Positions 45,672 to 49,704 of a stretch of 49,704 bases of DNA are shown one piece after another. The notes beneath the pieces are model-generated. The model worked only from the letters and a program-made list of their open reading frames with translations, searched no databases and was not told the origin of the DNA. The stretch lies in contig SVSD01000009.1 of the NCBI GenBank assembly GCA_015064485.1, positions 1 to 49,704 on the forward strand, read 5' to 3'. The translations under genes were made by a program, and so were the position numbers. Positions within the stretch are counted from its first letter, which is position 1; each line of letters starts with the position of its first letter. The DNA comes from Oscillospiraceae bacterium. Its GTDB lineage: Bacteria > Bacillota > Clostridia > Oscillospirales > CAG-382.

Positions 45672-46544
45672 TTATAAAAGTTTAAGATATTCGTTTTTCA
45701 TCGAAAGAGCGTCTTTAGCCTGAGTGCCTGCCGATTCACATATTATCGTCGGATGAACGCCGAGATCATATATCGCCTTCATAAGCGGCTCAAATTCGGG
45801 GCCAAACACACTATCTTCAAATGTCAGATGTCGCTTTTCACCGCCGCCCGTATATTCTATTTTTGAAAAATGGCAATGAAGCTCTTCTGCTACAAAAGCG
45901 CCGCAGGAAGATGATATTTTCTCAAATACTCTTTTATAATCATCCGCGTTTTTAAAAACCGAGCCCCCGTCCCTTGCATTCATATGACCGAAGTCAACAA
46001 CAGGTACGATTGTCGAATCTACCTTACACATTTCAAGAACTTCATCAAGAGTGCCGAGCTGATTGACCTTGCCCATAGTTTCGATACCAAGCTTATATCC
46101 GTAAAGTTCGTTGTCGGAAAGTACTCTTAAAGAATGAAAAAGCGCCTCTTTTGCATAATCGAGAGCCACCGATCTATCAAGCTTTGCCGTACTTCCTGCG
46201 TGAATCACCATAATATCCCCGCCCATAGCATCAAGAGCTATTGCCGAGGACAAAATATATTTTGAACTTCCCTTTCTCTTTTCGGGATCGACAGAAGAAA
46301 GTGAAATATAATACGGTGCGTGTATTGAAAGCTTTATATCTTCTCGTTTTGCGGTTTCTCCGAGCTTTTTGAATGTATCGACGGATGCCGTAACACCGTT
46401 TCCCGCTTCATATTCATATGCGTCAAGACCGAAAGAGTTTACAAAAGCAGGTGCATCTACAGAACTTTTAAAACCCGCCTCATAAAAGCTGTCACAATTT
46501 CCTCCGGGGCCGAACAATGCTTTATTTTTCACTGTCTTTTCCAC
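45672..46544 (-). CDS. Endonuclease IV-like TIM barrel protein (Nfo family)
   Basis: The 290-residue protein has Leu-Ser-Ile-His-Ala-Pro-Tyr-Tyr-Ile-Ser, Val-Ile-His-Ala-Gly-Ser, Gly-Ile-Glu-Thr-Met-Gly-Lys, Val-Val-Asp-Phe-Gly-His-Met-Asn-Ala-Arg and Glu-Glu-Leu-His-Cys-His-Phe-Ser. These supply the His, Glu and Asp ligands of the trinuclear zinc site of Nfo. Classical Nfo is about 280 residues and cleaves abasic sites. The details differ enough that I call it Nfo-like. Start is GTG at 46544; a second GTG at 46532 is equally possible. It overlaps yqeG by 23 nt. Confidence 0.8.
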   Translation of the reverse strand: MEKTVKNKALFGPGGNCDSFYEAGFKSSVDAPAFVNSFGLDAYEYEAGNGVTASVDTFKKLGETAKREDIKLSIHAPYYISLSSVDPEKRKGSSKYILSSAIALDAMGGDIMVIHAGSTAKLDRSVALDYAKEALFHSLRVLSDNELYGYKLGIETMGKVNQLGTLDEVLEMCKVDSTIVPVVDFGHMNARDGGSVFKNADDYKRVFEKISSSCGAFVAEELHCHFSKIEYTGGGEKRHLTFEDSVFGPEFEPLMKAIYDLGVHPTIICESAGTQAKDALSMKNEYLKLL

Positions 46545-47037
46545 CCTTTCTCTTTTTATAAGCGCTTATAAACGGTTTTTCCCATATTCTTTTAAATCGG
46601 GTAAAAAGCCCTGTCAGATCCTTTATCGGCGAAACGAGGACTCCTGTGCATCCGGCAAAGTGCGCCGCAAGAACATCTGTAAAAATCTGATCGCCGACGG
46701 ATGCACATTCAAAAGGTTTCAAGCCCTTTTCCTTCATAACTCTTTTATGAACTCTGCAAAAGGGTTTTTTTGCATCGGCATAATATTTAAAGTCGGTTTT
46801 AGATGCATATTTGCTTACTCTTTTGTCGTTATTGTTTGAAACAAAAACAACATCTATTCCATTTTCCTTCAAAGAATCAAACCATATATGATTTTTTTCT
46901 ACAGGATACGGATCGTCATATGTAACAAGAGTATTGTCGATATCCAAAAAAAGCAGCTTGATTTGTTTTTCCTCAAAAAATGACAGCGGAATGTCATAAA
47001 CAGTATCACAAATAAGATCTGGTATTAAAAGAGCCAT
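46522..47037 (-). CDS. YqeG-family HAD phosphatase (type IIIA)
   Basis: From the ATG at 47037 (GGAG upstream) the product has 171 residues. It has motif I Leu-Phe-Leu-Asp-Ile-Asp-Asn-Thr-Leu (about residues 28-36), Val-Ser-Asn-Asn-Asn as motif II, Lys-Lys-Pro and Ser-Val-Gly-Asp-Gln-Ile-Phe-Thr-Asp as the late motif. YqeG-type proteins are cytosolic HAD phosphatases, with possible relation to phosphatidylglycerophosphate phosphatases. The C-terminal end is very basic. It overlaps the Nfo-like gene. Confidence 0.88.
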   Translation of the reverse strand: MALLIPDLICDTVYDIPLSFFEEKQIKLLFLDIDNTLVTYDDPYPVEKNHIWFDSLKENGIDVVFVSNNNDKRVSKYASKTDFKYYADAKKPFCRVHKRVMKEKGLKPFECASVGDQIFTDVLAAHFAGCTGVLVSPIKDLTGLFTRFKRIWEKPFISAYKKRKGGKDSEK

Positions 47038-47058
47038 ATTATCTCCAAACAATCAAAG

Positions 47059-47087
47059 CGGGCTGCCGCATATACTGCGACAGCCCG
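47059..47087 (-). terminator. Hairpin after the IspH-S1 gene
   Basis: CGGGCTG (47059-47065) and CAGCCCG (47081-47087) pair exactly, with an inner CGCA/TGCG after a mismatch. On the minus strand only a weak T-rich stretch follows and the ribosome binding site of yqeG is close. It may be a partial terminator. Confidence 0.55.
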
Positions 47088-47103
47088 AGATTCATCAAAT
47101 GAA

Positions 47104-49197
47104 TTATTCAGCGTCTGCAACTGCTTCTTCAACAGTTTCCTGTGCTGTTTCTTCAGCTGCTTCTTCGGGAACGAGAAGTGCCTTGATGGAAAGGCTTACT
47201 TTCTTGTTTTCTTCGTCGATAGCAGTGATCTTTGCGCTTACAGTTTCACCAACAGAAAGAACATCCGCAGGCTTCTGAATCTTCTGTTCGCAGATCTGAG
47301 AAATGTGGATAAGACCGTCTACGCCGGGAACGATTTCAGCAAATGCGCCGAAAGGCATAAGGTTTACGATCTTAACTTCAGCTACATCTTCAACAGCATA
47401 CTTGCCCTTGAAAATGTTCCAGGGATTTGTATCTTCTGTCTTGTAGCCGAGAGAAATTCTCTTCTTTTCAACATCAAGTGCCTTAACGAATACATCAATT
47501 GTATCGCCGATCTTAACAACATCGGAAGGATGCTTGATATGCTTCCAGGAGAGCTCTGTGATATGAACCATACCGTCAACTCCGCCGAGATCAACAAATG
47601 CACCGTATGCTGTCAAAGACTTAACAACACCTGAGTATGTCTTGCCAACTTCAACAGATTCCCAGAACTTAGCCTGAAGAGCTTTTCTTTCTTCACGGAT
47701 AACAGTTCTCATAGAGCCGACAGCTCTTCTTCTCTGTTCGTTGATGTCGATGATCTTGATCTTACCAGCTTCGCCGACAAGCTTCTTGAGATCTTCTTCG
47801 GAAGGAGCGTTTTCGCTTCTGGGAAGAGTTGTGTGGGATGCAGGAACAAATACTCTGTTGGGACCTGCCTGGAAAATAACACCGCCGCGAACAGCTTCAA
47901 CGATCTTACCTTCGAGAACTGTTGCGTTGTCGTATGCTTCTTTAAGTTCGTTCCAGTTTTTGTCAACATCCATACGCTTCTTGGAAAGCGAAACAATGCC
48001 TTCTGCATCATTGAACTTAACAACTACTACATCTATTTTATCGCCAACTTTAAAGTTTTCTTCAACCTTAAAGTTAGGATCGAAGCTGATCTCCGAATAA
48101 GGAATGATACCTGTCTGCTTGATGCCGAGATCGACATGTACTTCAGTAGGTGTAACCGAAGTTATAACTCCCTGTACCCTTTCTCCTGCTCTGATAGTTT
48201 TGTATGACGCATTGAGCATTTCCTCAAAAGTCATAGTGTCCTTGATCACAGGGTTTTCGTTTTCTGTTGTTGCATCAGAATTGATTACGATTTCATTTGC
48301 CATTCTGATTTTTACCTCCTCTATTATATCATCAGGCGTGGAAGCGCCTGCTGTTATCCCTGCGGTAAATCTTCCGCAAAAATCATCACTGAAAATTTTG
48401 CCTATCTCATCAAAAGGAACATCTTCCGCTGTTTCTGCGAAATATGTATTCTTGCAAAGCTCAGAACAAATTTCATAAAGCTTTTTGGAATTCGAACTCT
48501 TTTTGGCTCCAAGCACCAACATAACATCCGATTCCGATGCAAGTTTTGCCGCTTCGATCTGGCGGTTTTCAGTAACACTACATATTGTACCAAATATTTT
48601 CGGATTTGTATATAGTTTTTTTAATATTTTTTGACAATTTTCATATTTTTTTAAATTAAATGTGGTCTGACTGACCATAATCGGGCTGTTTTCAGCTTCA
48701 ATACCCATTTTTTCACACGAAAGTGAAAGCTCATTTTCATCAGAGCATATAAAAACTCTGCCTTTTGCATAGCTCTTTATGCCTTCCACTTCCGGATGTT
48801 TCTTATCTCCGATTATAACAGTATCTGTATTCTCGGAGGAGTTTTCTGAAACAATTTTATGTATCTTCTTTACAAACGGACATGTCGCATCAACAAATTT
48901 TACATTGTTTGAAACAAGCATATCCGATATTTCTTTTCGAAGACCGTGGGCTCTTACTACAAAAACCGCATCAGGATACTCTTTTGCAACATTCAGAATA
49001 TCCCCCTCTTCACAAATCGAAACTCCTCTTTTTTCAAGGCGTTCAAGATATGTTGGGTTATGTATAAGTTCCCCTATTGTAAAAATATGCTTGTTGCCGT
49101 CGGCAATAAGTTTATCAACTATTTCAACCGCTCTGCGCACTCCGAAGCAAAAGCCTGAATTTGCTGCAAGAACGACTTTAGTACTTCCTGTATCCAT
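47104..49197 (-). CDS. ispH: Fused IspH (HMBPP reductase) and ribosomal protein S1
   Basis: The 697-residue protein has an IspH domain (about 1-285) with three cluster Cys, in Gly-Phe-Cys-Phe-Gly-Val-Arg, Asp-Ala-Thr-Cys-Pro and Gly-Thr-Ile-Cys-Ser. About four S1 RNA-binding repeats follow (about 325-665), with Gly-Ala-Phe-Val-Asp-Leu and Gly-Ala-Phe-Ala-Glu-Ile. IspH makes isoprenoid precursors in the MEP pathway. This fusion is known from Clostridia. The ATG at 49197 overlaps the stop of the plsC gene (ATGA). The C-terminal end is Ala/Glu-rich. Confidence 0.95.
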   Translation of the reverse strand: MDTGSTKVVLAANSGFCFGVRRAVEIVDKLIADGNKHIFTIGELIHNPTYLERLEKRGVSICEEGDILNVAKEYPDAVFVVRAHGLRKEISDMLVSNNVKFVDATCPFVKKIHKIVSENSSENTDTVIIGDKKHPEVEGIKSYAKGRVFICSDENELSLSCEKMGIEAENSPIMVSQTTFNLKKYENCQKILKKLYTNPKIFGTICSVTENRQIEAAKLASESDVMLVLGAKKSSNSKKLYEICSELCKNTYFAETAEDVPFDEIGKIFSDDFCGRFTAGITAGASTPDDIIEEVKIRMANEIVINSDATTENENPVIKDTMTFEEMLNASYKTIRAGERVQGVITSVTPTEVHVDLGIKQTGIIPYSEISFDPNFKVEENFKVGDKIDVVVVKFNDAEGIVSLSKKRMDVDKNWNELKEAYDNATVLEGKIVEAVRGGVIFQAGPNRVFVPASHTTLPRSENAPSEEDLKKLVGEAGKIKIIDINEQRRRAVGSMRTVIREERKALQAKFWESVEVGKTYSGVVKSLTAYGAFVDLGGVDGMVHITELSWKHIKHPSDVVKIGDTIDVFVKALDVEKKRISLGYKTEDTNPWNIFKGKYAVEDVAEVKIVNLMPFGAFAEIVPGVDGLIHISQICEQKIQKPADVLSVGETVSAKITAIDEENKKVSLSIKALLVPEEAAEETAQETVEEAVADAE

Positions 49198-49704
49198 CAA
49201 AGCAATTTCTCCCTGTATTCATCGCAAAGGTCGCAAATTCTGTCGAAAATAACCTTGGATGCGTATTCAAACTCTTCCTTGCTGCCCTCGTTGATGCCGA
49301 GTTCTTCGTATTTTATAGGCTTTCCTATTACAACATAATTACGCGAAAAGAAAACCATTTTTCTGTGCTTATTGACAATGGCAACCGGCAAAACATCACA
49401 TTTGCCTCTGTATGCACACATACCGGCTCCGCCTTTGACTTCGGTTTCTCTCGGATCGACTCCCGGGTGTCTTGTTCCCTGCGGGAAAATACCTACACAC
49501 TCTCCGTTTTTGAGAAGTTCTATTGTGTTGCGGATAGCTCCGATATCAGAACTGCCTCTTTTAACGGGAAATGCACCGAGAGCTTTTACAAGCATTCCGA
49601 CAAAAGGCACTTTGAAAATTTCTGCCTTTGCCATAAACCGCACTTGTCTTTTTTTCAGACAAGCTCCCATAAAAACAGGATCCCACAAAGACATATGATT
49701 GGCA
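49197..49704 (-). CDS. plsC: 1-acyl-glycerol-3-phosphate acyltransferase (PlsC), 5' end cut by window
   Basis: The open frame runs to the window edge. The first visible residues read Ala-Asn-His-Met-Ser-Leu-Trp-Asp, the catalytic His-x4-Asp motif, so the N-terminal part is outside. Other motifs are Gly-Ala-Phe-Pro-Val-Lys-Arg and Phe-Pro-Gln-Gly-Thr-Arg. It makes phosphatidic acid at the membrane. The Cmk-PlsC-IspH/S1 order is common in Clostridia, so cmk may lie beyond the edge. It overlaps ispH at ATGA. Confidence 0.92.
   Translation of the reverse strand, partial: ANHMSLWDPVFMGACLKKRQVRFMAKAEIFKVPFVGMLVKALGAFPVKRGSSDIGAIRNTIELLKNGECVGIFPQGTRHPGVDPRETEVKGGAGMCAYRGKCDVLPVAIVNKHRKMVFFSRNYVVIGKPIKYEELGINEGSKEEFEYASKVIFDRICDLCDEYREKLL

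Noticed and set aside
1-49704. CRISPR arrays, tRNA and rRNA genes, insertion sequences
   Set aside because: I saw no spaced direct repeats, no cloverleaf with CCA-type ends, no rRNA core sequence and no transposase.

Overview
The window looks like chromosome of an anaerobic, probably spore-forming, low-GC member of the Clostridia (Oscillospiraceae or Christensenellales-like gut lineage). The lineage markers are a fused IspH/ribosomal protein S1 gene, an Rnf operon in the order C-D-G-E-A-B, a SipL-like SPOCS/LysM protein, IreB, MecA, a Veg-like protein and a Phe T-box in front of pheST. I identified no rRNA, tRNA, CRISPR array or insertion sequence. The species cannot be fixed from the sequence alone.

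Layout. (1) 1-2.6 kb: a Veg-like gene, then an AT-rich accessory islet with a SLOG/DUF1273 protein, a ribbon-helix-helix protein, an unknown exported protein, a DUF6809 protein and transposon-associated TnpV. (2) 2.6-10.3 kb, minus strand: a five-gene operon with two MalF/MalG-type ABC permeases, a giant-coiled-coil HlyD-like adaptor, a MacB-periplasmic-core-like protein and an 808-residue solute-binding lipoprotein. It has no ATPase. (3) 10.3-13.9 kb, minus strand: a sporulation cluster (small membrane protein, a 23-codon SpoVM-like ORF, a SipL-like protein), plus a YgjP-type metallopeptidase and a YkvI transporter. (4) 14.2-26.9 kb, plus strand: a glycyl-radical-enzyme microcompartment (BMC) operon. 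(5) 27.0-36.8 kb: housekeeping genes (Nudix, T-box-pheST, ireB, CapA, RluA, an S53 peptidase, uracil-DNA glycosylase, mecA). (6) 36.9-42.0 kb: the complete rnfCDGEAB operon. (7) 42.0-49.7 kb: an AbrB-like regulator with a glycosyltransferase, then a minus-strand housekeeping run (CD1247-type acidic protein, efp, M24 peptidase, Nfo-like protein, YqeG, IspH-S1, PlsC) cut by the window end.

The most striking system is the BMC operon. In order it encodes a HAD phosphatase, a diol-dehydratase-type glycyl radical enzyme with all signature residues, a short activase, a PduU/EutS shell protein, a PduV/EutP GTPase-like protein, a class II (fuculose-phosphate-type) aldolase with a Cys-rich linker and C-terminal targeting helix, a PduO-C/GlcG-like protein, a zinc-type alcohol dehydrogenase with N-terminal targeting helix, four BMC-H shell proteins (one with a 57-residue N-extension and a second in-frame start), a BMC-P vertex protein, PduS, a PduT trimer with the pore cysteine, and an iron-type alcohol dehydrogenase. 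It has no CoA-acylating aldehyde dehydrogenase, no phosphotransacylase and no acetate kinase, which are the usual core of a metabolosome. My inference is a compartment that takes lactaldehyde (from a deoxysugar phosphate) through 1,2-propanediol and propanal to propanol as an electron sink, with PduS/PduT moving electrons across the shell. The missing enzymes could instead lie elsewhere in the genome. The Rnf complex in the same window would connect the NADH and ferredoxin pools.

Other points worth attention are the SpoVM-like micro-ORF beside the SipL homologue, a sedolisin-like peptidase with no prodomain and an Asn in place of the family's oxyanion Asp, an RnfG with a degenerate flavinylation motif, and perfect operator-like palindromes in front of the AbrB-like and ribbon-helix-helix genes.
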